The translations under genes were made by a program, and so were the position numbers. DNA of 64,000 nt, taken from Corallococcus caeni. Its GTDB lineage: Bacteria; Myxococcota; Myxococcia; Myxococcales; Myxococcaceae. Where the stretch lies: positions 248,001 to 312,000 of the forward strand of contig NZ_BTTW01000009.1 of the NCBI RefSeq assembly GCF_036245865.1, in the 5' to 3' direction. Of this stretch, positions 41,941-50,838 are shown one piece after another. Under the pieces are notes generated by a model, which was given only the letters and a program-made list of their open reading frames with translations, did no database searches and had not been told where the DNA came from. The stretch's first letter is position 1; each line of letters starts with the position of its first letter.

Positions 41941-42237
41941 ATGCGCATCCAATCCATCCTGAGCGGTGTGGTGCTGACGGCGGGCCTGATGCTCGCGGGC
42001 TGTGGCGGTGTGGAGCCCACCGAGGAGGCGCAACAGCCGGACCTCGCCACGCGCAAGGACCGGCTCCCCCCCTGCAGCGGGACCGAGCAGTACAGCCGCG
42101 TGTTCTACAGCGACCCCGGGTTCACCAATGAAGTGGGCCGTTGGAGGTGTTACTGCGGCGAGGGCAGTGCCTGGGTCTCCGGCCAGTGGCAGGGCGCGCC
42201 CTACTCCCGCGAAGAAGACGTGCTGGAGTGCTACTGA
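41941..42237 (+). CDS. Small cysteine-containing lipoprotein
   Basis: A 98-residue lipoprotein (leader to GLMLAGC, start ATG 41941 preceded by GGGAG). The mature part has about five cysteines and a short pattern FYSDPGFTNEVGRWRCYCG seen in small secreted proteins of the DUF6289 kind; this is by resemblance only. It is divergent from the toxin gene with about 80 bases between starts, which must hold both promoters. Function unknown. Confidence 0.7.
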   Translation: MRIQSILSGVVLTAGLMLAGCGGVEPTEEAQQPDLATRKDRLPPCSGTEQYSRVFYSDPGFTNEVGRWRCYCGEGSAWVSGQWQGAPYSREEDVLECY

Positions 42238-42302
42238 GGTTCCTGCCCCACGGCTAGACTGCCCCGAGGATCGCGAATGTCTCCCCGGTCCTCGGAGCCA
42301 GG

Positions 42303-42740
42303 ATGACGTCGATTTCGGATGAGACCCACGAGCGCATCACCGACCTCTGCGCCCAGGGAGACGCGGCCGCCGGCGACGACGACTTCGAACAGGCCTTGAA
42401 ACACTTCAAGGCCGCCCTCGCCTTGATTCCGGAACCCACCCGCGACCATCAGCAGAACACCTGGGTGCGCGCCGCCATCGGCGACATGTACTTCCAGCTC
42501 GAGCGCTTCGAGGACTGCCACGAGCACTTCCGCGAAGCCGTCCATTCACCGGGCGGACTCGGCAATCCCTTCATCCACCTGCGGCTCGGCCAGAGCGCCC
42601 TGGAGCTGGGAGACGAAGCCCGCGCCGCCGACGAGCTGGCCCGCGCGTACATGGGTGGCGGCGAGGAGATCTTCGAGAGCGAAGACGCGAAGTACCTGGA
42701 GTTCATCCAGCCCCGCCTGCTGCCACCCCAGGACGCCTGA
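42303..42740 (+). CDS. TPR protein
   Basis: A 145-residue cytosolic protein made of about three tetratricopeptide-like hairpins (FEQALKHFKAALALIPEP, AIGDMYFQLERFEDCHEHFR, LRLGQSALELGDEARAADEL). It ends with a segment common in myxobacterial TPR proteins (GGEEIFESEDAKYLEFI). These often sit near polymorphic-toxin genes and may be chaperones or immunity proteins; there is no direct evidence of that here. The start is the ATG at 42303, 65 bases after the small lipoprotein. Confidence 0.75.
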   Translation: MTSISDETHERITDLCAQGDAAAGDDDFEQALKHFKAALALIPEPTRDHQQNTWVRAAIGDMYFQLERFEDCHEHFREAVHSPGGLGNPFIHLRLGQSALELGDEARAADELARAYMGGGEEIFESEDAKYLEFIQPRLLPPQDA

Positions 42741-42845
42741 AGGACCCGGGAACCCGAGCGCCGGGCCCTCCGCTCGACCCGGCACCTCACGGGCGCGGGG
42801 CATGCACACCCTGAGGCGTGAAATCGCTCTCGCGCGGAGGCGCCG

Positions 42846-43751
42846 ATGACACGCCAGCAGCCGAACCCCACGACGACCCCAGCCAAGGCTCCAAGCGCCG
42901 TCCGTCCCTTCTTCCCCGAGGGCTTCCGCGAAGGCGACGAGGACGTCAACGGCACGCGGATCCACTTCGTCATCGGAGGCAAGGGCAGCCCCGTCCTGCT
43001 GCTGCACGGCTACACGCAGACACACCTCATGTGGTGGCGCCTGGCGCCGGAACTCGCGAAGCAGCACACCGTGATCATCCCGGACCTGCGAGGCGCCGGT
43101 GCCTCGGCTGCCCCCGCGCAGGGCTACGACAAGGAGACGATGGCCCGCGACATGCGCGCGCTGGTGAAGAAGCTCGGCTTCGACAAGGTCTCCGTCGTGG
43201 GCCACGACATCGGCCTGATGGTCGCCTACGCCTACGCCGCCCAATTCCCCGACGAGGTCGAACGCCTGGCCCTCCTGGACGCGTTCCTGCCGGGAATCGA
43301 GCCCTGGTCCGACCAGGTCATGAGCAGCCTGGCCGTGTGGCACTTCACCTTCAACGGCCCCACCGCGGAGAAGCTGGTGCAGGGGCGTGAGCGCATCTAC
43401 TTCGACCACTTCTGGACCGACTTCGCCGCCAATCCCCAGGCGGTCGGCGAAGCGGAGCGGCAGGCGTACACGGAGGCCTACGCGGCCCCGGGCCGGCTCC
43501 ATTCGACGTGGGGCTACTTCCAGGCGCTGGAGCAGGACAAGAAGGACTTCCGGGAGCTGGCCCGGAACAAGCTCCCCATGCCCGTGATGGTCATTGGCGG
43601 TGACAAGTCCATGGGCGAACCGCTCGTCGCGCAGACGCGCGCGGTGGCGACCCAGGTCGAACCCCACATCCTCCGGGACACCGGCCACTGGGTGACCGAG
43701 GAGCGACCGGAGGAGGTCCGCCAGCTGCTCGGCGACTTCCTCCGGGCATGA
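42846..43751 (+). CDS. Alpha/beta hydrolase, epoxide-hydrolase/dehalogenase type
   Basis: A 301-residue alpha/beta-hydrolase. The oxyanion motif is LLHGYTQT and the nucleophile elbow is VVGHDIGLMVAY, with Asp in place of Ser, which places it with epoxide hydrolases and haloalkane/haloacetate dehalogenases. The catalytic His is in RDTGHWVTEERP, and the acid is probably in VMVIGGDKS. No signal peptide in the chosen frame. It is a single gene convergent with the vWA gene. The substrate cannot be read from sequence; a general detoxifying hydrolase is likely. Confidence 0.87.
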   Translation: MTRQQPNPTTTPAKAPSAVRPFFPEGFREGDEDVNGTRIHFVIGGKGSPVLLLHGYTQTHLMWWRLAPELAKQHTVIIPDLRGAGASAAPAQGYDKETMARDMRALVKKLGFDKVSVVGHDIGLMVAYAYAAQFPDEVERLALLDAFLPGIEPWSDQVMSSLAVWHFTFNGPTAEKLVQGRERIYFDHFWTDFAANPQAVGEAERQAYTEAYAAPGRLHSTWGYFQALEQDKKDFRELARNKLPMPVMVIGGDKSMGEPLVAQTRAVATQVEPHILRDTGHWVTEERPEEVRQLLGDFLRA

Positions 43752-43772
43752 CGCCTGGACTCCAGACACGCT

Positions 43773-44567
43773 TCAGGCCCCGAAGCCTCCCAGCGCCGTG
43801 CGGCTGAAGCTGGCCGCGCCCTGGCTGACGCGCACGGCGGACTGGCTGAACACCTGGAACGCGGCGCGGATCTCCTGGGCGCTCTGTCCCGGCGTGAGGA
43901 TCCACCGGTCCGCGATGCCCATCTCCTGGAACACGCGCCGGAAGTCCGTCACGCCGTCGTCAATGCCCATCGCCGCGACGATGTGGTTCTCCACCCGGTG
44001 CAGGTCCTTCACCAGCGCCGCCACGTCCTTCGCCCGCGCCTTCTGCGAGCCCGCGTCCGCGCCGTCGGTGATCAGCAGCGTCACCGTGCGCACCGGCACC
44101 CCGTTGCCGCTGAACTCCTGCGCCTTCGCCAGCACCGTACCCAGCAGCACCACCGCCTGGTCGTACAGCGGCGTCCCCATGTCCGCCGAGTAGTTCCCCG
44201 AGTGCATCCGCACCACGTCCTCCAGCGGCCGGAACGGATTGAGCACGTGCCCGTTCAGGTAGCGCGTGTGGAACAACACGCCGTCCTTCTGCTGGCTCGC
44301 CAGCAGCGCATCCAGCACCAGGTTGTGCCCGTCGCACACCGTCTTCGTGTGCCCCGCGTGCGAGATGCTCCCGGAGTCATCCGGCATCACCGTCACCAGC
44401 ACAACCTCGCTGGCCTGCACGTCGTCCACGTGGATGCCCAGGCCTGCTTGAATCTGCGCTCCCAGGTCCACCACCGTGAGCGTCTGCAACCCCGCGGGGC
44501 TGAGGATGCCCTCCGCGTGCGCGTCCTCGAAGAGCTTCGTGACACCCGTCCCGTTCGCCTTGCTCAT
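43773..44567 (-). CDS. vWA-domain protein of the NrtR-linked phosphosignalling operon
   Basis: A 264-residue von Willebrand A domain protein. The metal-ion-dependent adhesion site is intact: Asp63-x-Ser65-x-Ser67 in MPDDSGSISHAG, a Thr in GNYSADMGTPLYDQ and Asp in TLLITDGADAGS. Start ATG 44567 has GGGAGA seven bases upstream. It resembles TerY-type proteins, which pair with a PP2C phosphatase and a kinase in the TerY-P triad known from comparative genomics. Here all three occur in one operon. It probably binds a phosphorylated or metal-dependent partner in the cytosol. Confidence 0.83.
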   Translation of the reverse strand: MSKANGTGVTKLFEDAHAEGILSPAGLQTLTVVDLGAQIQAGLGIHVDDVQASEVVLVTVMPDDSGSISHAGHTKTVCDGHNLVLDALLASQQKDGVLFHTRYLNGHVLNPFRPLEDVVRMHSGNYSADMGTPLYDQAVVLLGTVLAKAQEFSGNGVPVRTVTLLITDGADAGSQKARAKDVAALVKDLHRVENHIVAAMGIDDGVTDFRRVFQEMGIADRWILTPGQSAQEIRAAFQVFSQSAVRVSQGAASFSRTALGGFGA

Positions 44568-44605
44568 GTCCGTGTCTCCCTTCGTGTCAGTGCCAATGCC
44601 AGACG

Positions 44606-45673
44606 TCACGCCAGGTGCAGGTCCGGCCAGCTCGCCAGCGGATCCGTCGACTTCACCAGGTGCATGCCCGCGTCCGCGAAGCGCTTGAGCGCCGCGTCCG
44701 CCTGCGGCGTGAAGTCCGCCGCGAAGCCGCCCTTGCCGTCCGGCACCGTCACCGACGACATGCAGTCCGTCAGCAGGTACACCTTGCGAGCCAGCGCCGC
44801 GTCCTGCGCGACGATCTCCCCCAGCAGGTCGTCGATGCTGCTCTTCACGCAGTGGCTGGCGGCCTGCCCGCCAATCACCACCGCGTCCGACGTGAGCAGC
44901 GTCTTCAGGAACTGCGTGTTGCGCTGCGCGAGCGGCTGGCCGTCATGCCGCATCAGCACCTCCGGCCGCATCACCGAGTAGTTCTCCGTCAGCGGGTTGC
45001 CGCCCTTCACCTCCACCCACGACTGCATGCCGCGCGCGTACGAGTGGAACAGCCGCGCCTCCTGCACCACGCCCGACAGCGCGTGCCCGTCGCTGCCCAG
45101 CAGGCAGTGCGGCGGCCACAGGTAGAGCGTGTACTTCCCCGCGCGCTCCAGCTCCTCGCAGTAGAACTTCACCTGCTTGAGCAGCCACGGGTAGTTGCCG
45201 CCGCACAGCCACTTCGCCATCGCCGGGTTCGGCCGGGCCTGGCCGCGCTCAAGCTGCTCGCGAGTCACCTCGCGGTACGGCTGGAGCGGCTGGTCGTCCT
45301 GGTCCACCCAGAACGACGGGAAGAAGATCTGGTAGGCGAAGTGCGTGTCCAGGGTCGCGGTGACGTTCGTCAGCGTGCCCAGGTTCCGGTAGATGAACTC
45401 CGCGATGCGGCGGTTGTCGTCGATGGCCCCCCGCCCGCTGCGCCCCGCCACGTACAGCGAGCCGTCCGGGAAGCAGAAGTCCTTCTGCACGTCGATGAGC
45501 AGCAGGTGCAGGTTGAAGCGGTCCGTGGCCGCCGCCGTCACGCCCTGCGCCGCCTTCCAGGCGCCGGCGTCCCGCTGGAGCTTCCCTGCGTTCGGGCCGT
45601 AGCCGTACTCCGCCGCGTGGTTGGCATTGTAGAACCCGGGCAGCGGCAGTTCCTTCGCATTCGCCTTCGTCAT
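44606..45673 (-). CDS. Long isochorismatase/nicotinamidase-fold hydrolase
   Basis: A 355-residue cysteine hydrolase-like protein, far longer than normal nicotinamidases (about 200). The triad Asp is Asp61 in HLLLIDVQKDFCFPDG, the nucleophile Cys is in VIGGQAASHCVKSSIDDLL, and metal-site residues are suggested by ATLDTHFAYQIFFPSFW. The extra length is an N-terminal segment of 50 residues and a central insertion (about 120-190). Placement in an operon headed by an NrtR regulator, whose regulons concern NAD synthesis and salvage, suggests nicotinamide or a related amide as substrate; this is inference. ATG 45673 is preferred to 45679 by Shine-Dalgarno spacing. Confidence 0.82.
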   Translation of the reverse strand: MTKANAKELPLPGFYNANHAAEYGYGPNAGKLQRDAGAWKAAQGVTAAATDRFNLHLLLIDVQKDFCFPDGSLYVAGRSGRGAIDDNRRIAEFIYRNLGTLTNVTATLDTHFAYQIFFPSFWVDQDDQPLQPYREVTREQLERGQARPNPAMAKWLCGGNYPWLLKQVKFYCEELERAGKYTLYLWPPHCLLGSDGHALSGVVQEARLFHSYARGMQSWVEVKGGNPLTENYSVMRPEVLMRHDGQPLAQRNTQFLKTLLTSDAVVIGGQAASHCVKSSIDDLLGEIVAQDAALARKVYLLTDCMSSVTVPDGKGGFAADFTPQADAALKRFADAGMHLVKSTDPLASWPDLHLA

Positions 45674-45694
45674 GTCCATCCCCCTGTCTGTGTT

Positions 45695-47563
45695 TCAGCT
45701 CATCCGCAACACGGTGAGGTCCTGAGCCCCCACCACCGTCAATCCCTCTCGCGACAGCAGCAGCCCCCGGCCCGCGTCCACGAACGGCTCCGCGTCCGGG
45801 AACTCGCGCACCGCCTCCAGCCGCCCCTGCCGGTGCTCCACGCGCGTCAGCCCCGCGTCCGTGGCGCAGAAGAGCGCGCCCCCCACCGCGCACTTCCCGC
45901 GCAGCGTCCCCAGCCACGAACCGTCCCCCGCGTCGGCCCGGGCGCTCGCGCGCACCGCCCCGTCCGGCCCCAGCAGCACCGCGTGATGCACCGTGCGGCC
46001 GCCGGCCTCCTCCGCGAGCAGCAGCCACACCGAGTCCCCGTCGAACACGGCCTCCGCGTCCAGCAGCTGCCCCGACGGCCACGGCAGCGCGAGCCCGTCC
46101 CTCAAGCCCTTGCGCTCCACGCTGAACAGGAAGGCCCCCCTCAGCCCCGCCGCGCGGTGGAACCCCAGGCCGAACCGGGGCCCCACGAACAGCCGCGTCT
46201 GTCCTTGCAGCACGTCGCCCCACCGCTCGGGGCCGTACGTCCCGTCCCGCCACAGCCCGCCGCCCACCGCCCAGAACCGGTGGCTGGCATTGGCCGCGAA
46301 CACCGGCCGGTTTTCACAGACGTCCACGCCCAGGAACTCCGGCCCCCGGCCCGGCGTGAACACCGCCACGCGCCCGCCCTGCCCCAGCAGCGTCACGTCC
46401 CCCTGCACCGCCCAGCGCAGCGACGGATCCAGCGCGCCCTGCATCACCGTGCGGCCGTCCTCGCGGCGGTACGCGCCGTCCGCGTGGTAGACGAAGCGCA
46501 CCGTCCCGTCCTCCGCGCTCGCGTGCACCAGCACGCCGCGCGTCGTGAACTTCCGCTTCGCCGTCACCTGCCCGCGCACCGCCGACACGGGCGTGGCCGC
46601 CACAGTCGCGTTCGGCTGACACGTGGGGCACGAGGCCCGCGCATGCTCCAGGCCGCACGACCCGCACACCGAGAAGCGAAGCCCCTCCAGCACCGGCAGC
46701 GGGAACGCGCCGCGCCGGTCCTCCACGAACACCTGGTGGAACAGGTGCAGCACTTCATCCGGCAGCGAGGCCCGGGGCAGCGCGGGCTTCGGGTACTGCA
46801 CGTCCGGGTGGAACACGGTGACGCGCTGGAGCAGCCGCCCCACCGCGTTCAGCCGGGCCCCCTGCGCCTTCGGCTTGTGGATGCCGCCCTGCGGCCCCAC
46901 GCACAGCAGCGACTGCATCACGGTGACGGCGAAGGCATACCAATCACTCTCCACCGTCGCCGGCCGCGCGGGCGTCAGCGCCTGAGCGCCCGCGTCCAAC
47001 CGCAGCGGGTCCAGGAACTTCTCCGTGAACACCGGGCAGACGTACGGACCGAACTGGAAGCTGTCCGCGTCGATGAAGTACGCGTCCGGGCCCACCGTCA
47101 GCACGTTCAGGTCGTTGAAGTCCCCCACCACCACGCCGCCCGCGTGCACCGCCCCCAGCACGCGGTGCAGCCCCGCCAGCACCGTCACCGCGTCCGCGGC
47201 CTTGCCTCCCGCGCGCCGGAACGCCGGCTCGCTCCACCGGCGCAGCGGCTCCACGCCGTCCAGCTTGCGCATCGCATAGCCCAGCACCTCCACGCCCTTC
47301 TTGTCCGTGGCCAGGGCCTGCGGCGTCACCACGCGCGCCGGCAGGCCCGTGGGGAACGCGCGCAGCTTGCGCTGGTGCTCCGCGAGCCGCGCCTTCGCGG
47401 CGGCCTGCTCGGGCACGAGGCCCAGGTAGTCCGGGTGCTCGGGCCGCTTGAAGACCTTGAGGGCGCGGCCATCGCCCAGGTCATACACATCCGCCTCGCC
47501 GCCCTTGCCCAGCGCGCGCTGCGGATCCAACCGGACCTTCTTCCCCTCCAGCCAGACGTCCAT
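45695..47563 (-). CDS. Protein kinase with zinc ribbon and propeller-like C-terminus
   Basis: A 622-residue protein. Residues 1-310 are a divergent eukaryote-like kinase: glycine loop GKGGEADVYDLG (19-30), Lys36 in ALKVFK, catalytic loop VVVGDFNDLNVL and metal-binding YFIDADSFQF in place of DFG. A zinc ribbon follows (CGSCGLEH, CPTC), and about 270 residues of beta-rich repeats suggest a propeller. Kinases with this GDFNDLN loop and zinc ribbon are the kinase part of TerY-P/YegI-type systems. It starts 4 bases after the PP2C stop, so kinase and phosphatase are made together. Likely targets are the neighbouring vWA and isochorismatase-like proteins. Confidence 0.83.
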   Translation of the reverse strand: MDVWLEGKKVRLDPQRALGKGGEADVYDLGDGRALKVFKRPEHPDYLGLVPEQAAAKARLAEHQRKLRAFPTGLPARVVTPQALATDKKGVEVLGYAMRKLDGVEPLRRWSEPAFRRAGGKAADAVTVLAGLHRVLGAVHAGGVVVGDFNDLNVLTVGPDAYFIDADSFQFGPYVCPVFTEKFLDPLRLDAGAQALTPARPATVESDWYAFAVTVMQSLLCVGPQGGIHKPKAQGARLNAVGRLLQRVTVFHPDVQYPKPALPRASLPDEVLHLFHQVFVEDRRGAFPLPVLEGLRFSVCGSCGLEHARASCPTCQPNATVAATPVSAVRGQVTAKRKFTTRGVLVHASAEDGTVRFVYHADGAYRREDGRTVMQGALDPSLRWAVQGDVTLLGQGGRVAVFTPGRGPEFLGVDVCENRPVFAANASHRFWAVGGGLWRDGTYGPERWGDVLQGQTRLFVGPRFGLGFHRAAGLRGAFLFSVERKGLRDGLALPWPSGQLLDAEAVFDGDSVWLLLAEEAGGRTVHHAVLLGPDGAVRASARADAGDGSWLGTLRGKCAVGGALFCATDAGLTRVEHRQGRLEAVREFPDAEPFVDAGRGLLLSREGLTVVGAQDLTVLRMS

Positions 47564-47567
47564 GGCC

Positions 47568-48371
47568 TCACGCCCTCCCCATCCTGCGGCGCAGCACCAC
47601 CAGCGTGGTGTCGTCCGTCAGCAGCCCCGGCGCGCGCAAGAGCCGCCGCTCCGTGAAGTCCGCGCGCACCGACTCGCGGTTGAGCTGCGCCAGCCGCCGT
47701 CGCACCGCGTCCGGGTTCGTGAAGTAGCGGTCGTCCGTCCAGAACCGCGACAGCGGGCCCACCGGCTCGTCGCGCTCCGGCAGCCGAGCCTGCGAAAGGC
47801 CCAGCAGGTCCCCCACCCCGTCCGTGCCCACCAGCAGCGCGTGCACGTCGTCCGTGGGCAGCAGCGCCCGGGGCACCAGCGGCACGTCCTCGCCGCGCAG
47901 CAGCGCGTACGCCAGATACGGCGGCGCGTTGCCCGGGAACGGCCCCAGCGCGTGCACCTGTCCGTTGAGCATCCACACCCCGTCCCCCGACGAGAAGACG
48001 AGCGTATGCGCCGGCGTCATCACCGCCCCCACCAGCGTGAAGAGCAGGTCCCCCAGCACGTCCCGCCCCAGCGCGGACGCCAGCCCCTCCATCAGCTCCA
48101 GCACGTCCCCGCGCAGCTCCGGAAGGAAGTCCGGCCCGTCCACCGGCTCGCCCCGCGCCAGCCGCGCCTGCGCCGCCTGCGCCAGCCGCCGCACGCCCAG
48201 CTGCGCCCCCAATTCGCTGCACGGCTGGCTGCCACACCCGTCCGCCACCACCACCACCAACCCGTGCGCGCTCTCCCGGACGCAGGCGGCGTCCTGGTTG
48301 TTGCGTCCCGAGCGCGCGTGCTCCCGGCCCTGCACCGAACCCACCGCGACGTCGAAGGGCAGCGTGGACAT
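47568..48371 (-). CDS. PP2C-family Ser/Thr phosphatase
   Basis: A 267-residue protein phosphatase. PP2C motifs: GREHARSGRNNQDAACVRE (metal-binding Asp), VVVVADGCGSQPCSELGAQL (Asp-Gly), LVGTDGVGDLLG and LLTDDTTLVVLRR. Start ATG 48371; the longer frame reaching 48488 crosses the palindromic control region and has no support. It is the first gene of the four-gene operon and should reverse the phosphorylation made by the kinase encoded next. Confidence 0.87.
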   Translation of the reverse strand: MSTLPFDVAVGSVQGREHARSGRNNQDAACVRESAHGLVVVVADGCGSQPCSELGAQLGVRRLAQAAQARLARGEPVDGPDFLPELRGDVLELMEGLASALGRDVLGDLLFTLVGAVMTPAHTLVFSSGDGVWMLNGQVHALGPFPGNAPPYLAYALLRGEDVPLVPRALLPTDDVHALLVGTDGVGDLLGLSQARLPERDEPVGPLSRFWTDDRYFTNPDAVRRRLAQLNRESVRADFTERRLLRAPGLLTDDTTLVVLRRRMGRA

Positions 48372-48445
48372 GGCTCTCCCGTGGCCCTCGAAGGGCACGC
48401 ACGACACAGGAACCTGCTGGCGAGTGGACGGCCCCGCGCCGCCCC

Positions 48446-48494
48446 GACTTCGTGTATCTACGACACAAACATAGTGTCTGAATGACACGAAGTC
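48446..48494. promoter_or_regulatory. Nested palindrome before the PP2C operon, candidate NrtR operator
   Basis: An outer perfect 10-base inverted repeat, GACTTCGTGT (48446-48455) and ACACGAAGTC (48485-48494), encloses alternating half-sites GACAC (48462), GTGTC (48474) and GACAC (48484), giving an inner palindrome GTGTCTGAATGACAC. The segment is AT-richer than its surroundings and lies 75 bases before the PP2C start and just after the nrtR stop. It is the natural place for the promoter and for binding by the NrtR-like protein encoded upstream; the match to known NrtR motifs was not tested. Confidence 0.65.
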
Positions 48495-48553
48495 AAGGCG
48501 ACGTGGGACAACCTGTCAGCGGAGGGCCTGGGAGGTGGCGGGAGGTGTGGGGC

Positions 48554-49243
48554 CTACAGCTCGAAGTTGAAGCCGGCCTTCTCGAGCTGTTTGTACTTCT
48601 TGTGGTCGAACCGGTAGAGGCGCGCGGCGCGGTGGGAGACGTCCTGCTCCACCTCGTCCAGCTCCTCCAAGAGGTCCATGGCGAGGATCTTCTTGCGGAA
48701 GTTGCGCTTGTCGAGCTCGCGCTCCAGCACCGTCTCGTACAGCCGCTGGAGCTGGGACAGCGTGAACTTGGGCGGCAGCAGCTCGAAGCCGATGGGCTGG
48801 TAGCGCACCTTGCCCTTGAGCCGTTGCAGCGCGGTGGCCAGCACGTCCGCGTGGTCGAACGCGAGCTTCGGCGTGTCCCAGACGGAGAACCACGCCGCCT
48901 CGCGCGCGTCGGTGGACGCCTGGAGGTGGTGCGCGGACAGCTTCACCAGCGCGAAGTACGCCACGGTGATGACGCGCCCCCGGGGGTCGCGGTCCGGCGC
49001 GCCGAACGTGTAGAGCTGCTCCAGGTGGCTGGTGCGCAGGCCCGCCTCCTCCTCCAGCTCGCGGCGCGCGGCGTCCTCCAGGGACTCCTCCATGCGCACG
49101 AAGCCGCCGGGCAGCGCCCACCGGCCCTGGTACGGCTCCACGCCGCGCTGGATGAGCAGCACCTTGAGGTCCTCCTCGTCCAACCCGAAGACGACGCAGT
49201 CCACCGTCACCGCCGGGCGCGGGTACTCATAGGTGTGGCTCAT
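48554..49243 (-). CDS. nrtR: NrtR-type Nudix transcriptional regulator
   Basis: A 229-residue protein: an N-terminal Nudix domain (to about 150) and a C-terminal winged helix. The Nudix box fits G-x5-E-x7-REUxEExGU exactly ([14 protein letters not shown] then RELEEEAGL), so hydrolase activity may remain; many NrtR proteins have a broken box. The regulator part shows the NrtR signature [18 protein letters not shown] and [13 protein letters not shown]. NrtR represses NAD-related genes and is released by ADP-ribose. GGAGGG eight bases before ATG 49243 supports the start. It precedes the PP2C/kinase operon on the same strand. Confidence 0.88.
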   Translation of the reverse strand: MSHTYEYPRPAVTVDCVVFGLDEEDLKVLLIQRGVEPYQGRWALPGGFVRMEESLEDAARRELEEEAGLRTSHLEQLYTFGAPDRDPRGRVITVAYFALVKLSAHHLQASTDAREAAWFSVWDTPKLAFDHADVLATALQRLKGKVRYQPIGFELLPPKFTLSQLQRLYETVLERELDKRNFRKKILAMDLLEELDEVEQDVSHRAARLYRFDHKKYKQLEKAGFNFEL

Positions 49244-49301
49244 GGGGAAACCCTCCGGCCGGCATCGTGTCCAGAGGACACGGTGCCGGCAAGGGGTGTG
49301 T

Positions 49302-49952
49302 TCAGGACGCCGAGCGCGGCAGCAGCTTGAAGGCCACCTGCCGCCCCTGGCCGCCCTTCACCGCCAGGTGGATCCACAGCACGGCCAGGTGCTCCAGCAG
49401 GCTCGCGTTGCGCAGCGGGCCGCAGTCCACGGGCTGGAAGCCCGCCTGCTTCGCGATGGCGGCCACGGTGTCCTTCGCCGCCGCGTCGTCACCGGCCAGC
49501 TGCACGTCCACCGCCATGCCCGACAGCGCCGGGTCGCCGTGGAACTCCGCGCCAAAGGTGTTGAACGCCTTCACCCAGCGCGCGCCCGGGACCGCCTTCG
49601 CCAGCGCCGCGGTGAGGGAGCCCTCGGGGACCGGGACCACGGTGGGGCCGCTCGCGTCGAAGAGCACCGGGTTGTTGCAGTCCACGGCCACCTTGCCCGT
49701 CAGGTCCCCCGCGTCCCGCGCGGCGGCGACGGCGGCCGTGGAGGGCACCGCGAAGAACACCACGTCCGCCCAGGCCGCCACGTCCCGCACGCTGCCCGCC
49801 TGGGCCTGGCCACCGCACCGCTCCAGCAGGGCCTTCACGTCCGCGCCGGGCCGGACCCCGAAGCGCACCGGGAACCCGCTCCGCGCCAGCCGCACGCCCA
49901 GGTTCCCGCCCACGTTGCCCACGCCAATGATTGCAATCTTCACGTCCGCCAT
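49302..49952 (-). CDS. NADPH-dependent F420-reductase-like oxidoreductase
   Basis: A 216-residue single-domain Rossmann protein ([43 protein letters not shown]). This is the F420-dependent NADP reductase fold, widespread also in organisms without F420, where substrates are unknown. It lies 24 bases after the DJ-1 family gene and is in the same operon, divergent from a LysR regulator. Start ATG 49952 has GGAGG upstream. Confidence 0.85.
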   Translation of the reverse strand: MADVKIAIIGVGNVGGNLGVRLARSGFPVRFGVRPGADVKALLERCGGQAQAGSVRDVAAWADVVFFAVPSTAAVAAARDAGDLTGKVAVDCNNPVLFDASGPTVVPVPEGSLTAALAKAVPGARWVKAFNTFGAEFHGDPALSGMAVDVQLAGDDAAAKDTVAAIAKQAGFQPVDCGPLRNASLLEHLAVLWIHLAVKGGQGRQVAFKLLPRSAS

Positions 49953-49976
49953 GACCTGCCTCCGCGTGTCCGTCCG

Positions 49977-50720
49977 TCAGTGTCCCAGGGCCTGGATGAC
50001 GAGCCGCGCCGTCTCCCGCCCCGAATTCTGCTGCTGCCCGGTGATGAGCTGGCCGTCGCGCACGGCGAACGGCTTCCAGGCCCCCGCGCGCACGAAGTTG
50101 GCGCCCCGCTCGCGAGCGACGTCCTCGATGCGGAAGGGCATCACCTTGCGCCCCACCATCTGGTCGGCCGCATCCTCCTCCACGTTGGCGAAGCCCGTCA
50201 TCGTCCGGCCCTCCAGCAGCGGCCGTCCATCCGACAGCCTCACGTCCAGCAGCGCCGCCGTGCCGTGGCAGAGCGCGGCGGTGACCTTGCCGGCCTCCAG
50301 GAAGCCGCGCAGCAGCCCCTGCAGCGCGCGGTCCTCGCGGAAGGTGAACATGGGGGACTGCCCTCCGCAGACGAGGATGGCGTCGTAGTCCTCCACCCGC
50401 GCGTCGGACAGCTTGCGCGTCGTCTCCAGCAGGGCCGCGTGCCGGGGGCTGTGAAGAAAGCCCAGGCTGAGGAGGTCGTGCGCGGAGTAGCCGCTGGGGT
50501 CGCGCGGGTCGCTCAGCGCGTCGGGCGTCACCCGGCCGCCCTGGGGACTGGCCAGCTCCACCGCGTAGCCGACCTCCGTCATCTCCATGTACGGGTGCAC
50601 CAACTCCGACGCCCAGAAGCCCACCGGCCCTCCCAGCGTGGTGGAGACAGCGGGGTTGGCCACGACCATCAACACCCGCTTCTGGGAGGACACCTTCGCC
50701 TGGGAACCCTGCTCTTGCAT
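49977..50720 (-). CDS. DJ-1/PfpI-family protein (Hsp31-like)
   Basis: A 247-residue class I glutamine-amidotransferase-like protein. The nucleophile Cys lies in TAALCHGTAALL, with the upstream acidic residue in DAILVCGGQSPMFTF. Relatives are glutathione-independent glyoxalases, chaperones or stress amidases. The ATG follows GGAG at seven bases. Together with the oxidoreductase it looks like a reactive-carbonyl response pair under the divergent LysR regulator (inference). Confidence 0.85.
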   Translation of the reverse strand: MQEQGSQAKVSSQKRVLMVVANPAVSTTLGGPVGFWASELVHPYMEMTEVGYAVELASPQGGRVTPDALSDPRDPSGYSAHDLLSLGFLHSPRHAALLETTRKLSDARVEDYDAILVCGGQSPMFTFREDRALQGLLRGFLEAGKVTAALCHGTAALLDVRLSDGRPLLEGRTMTGFANVEEDAADQMVGRKVMPFRIEDVARERGANFVRAGAWKPFAVRDGQLITGQQQNSGRETARLVIQALGH

Positions 50721-50838
50721 CGTCCGCTCCTGTCGCCTGGGCCGGGAGCGTCACGCCCCGGGCCGTTCGTGGAGGGCAAGATGCGGTGGGGGACGGGTTT
50801 CATGCCAGTGAATCCCCTGCAAGGTTATGTTTCGCCGC

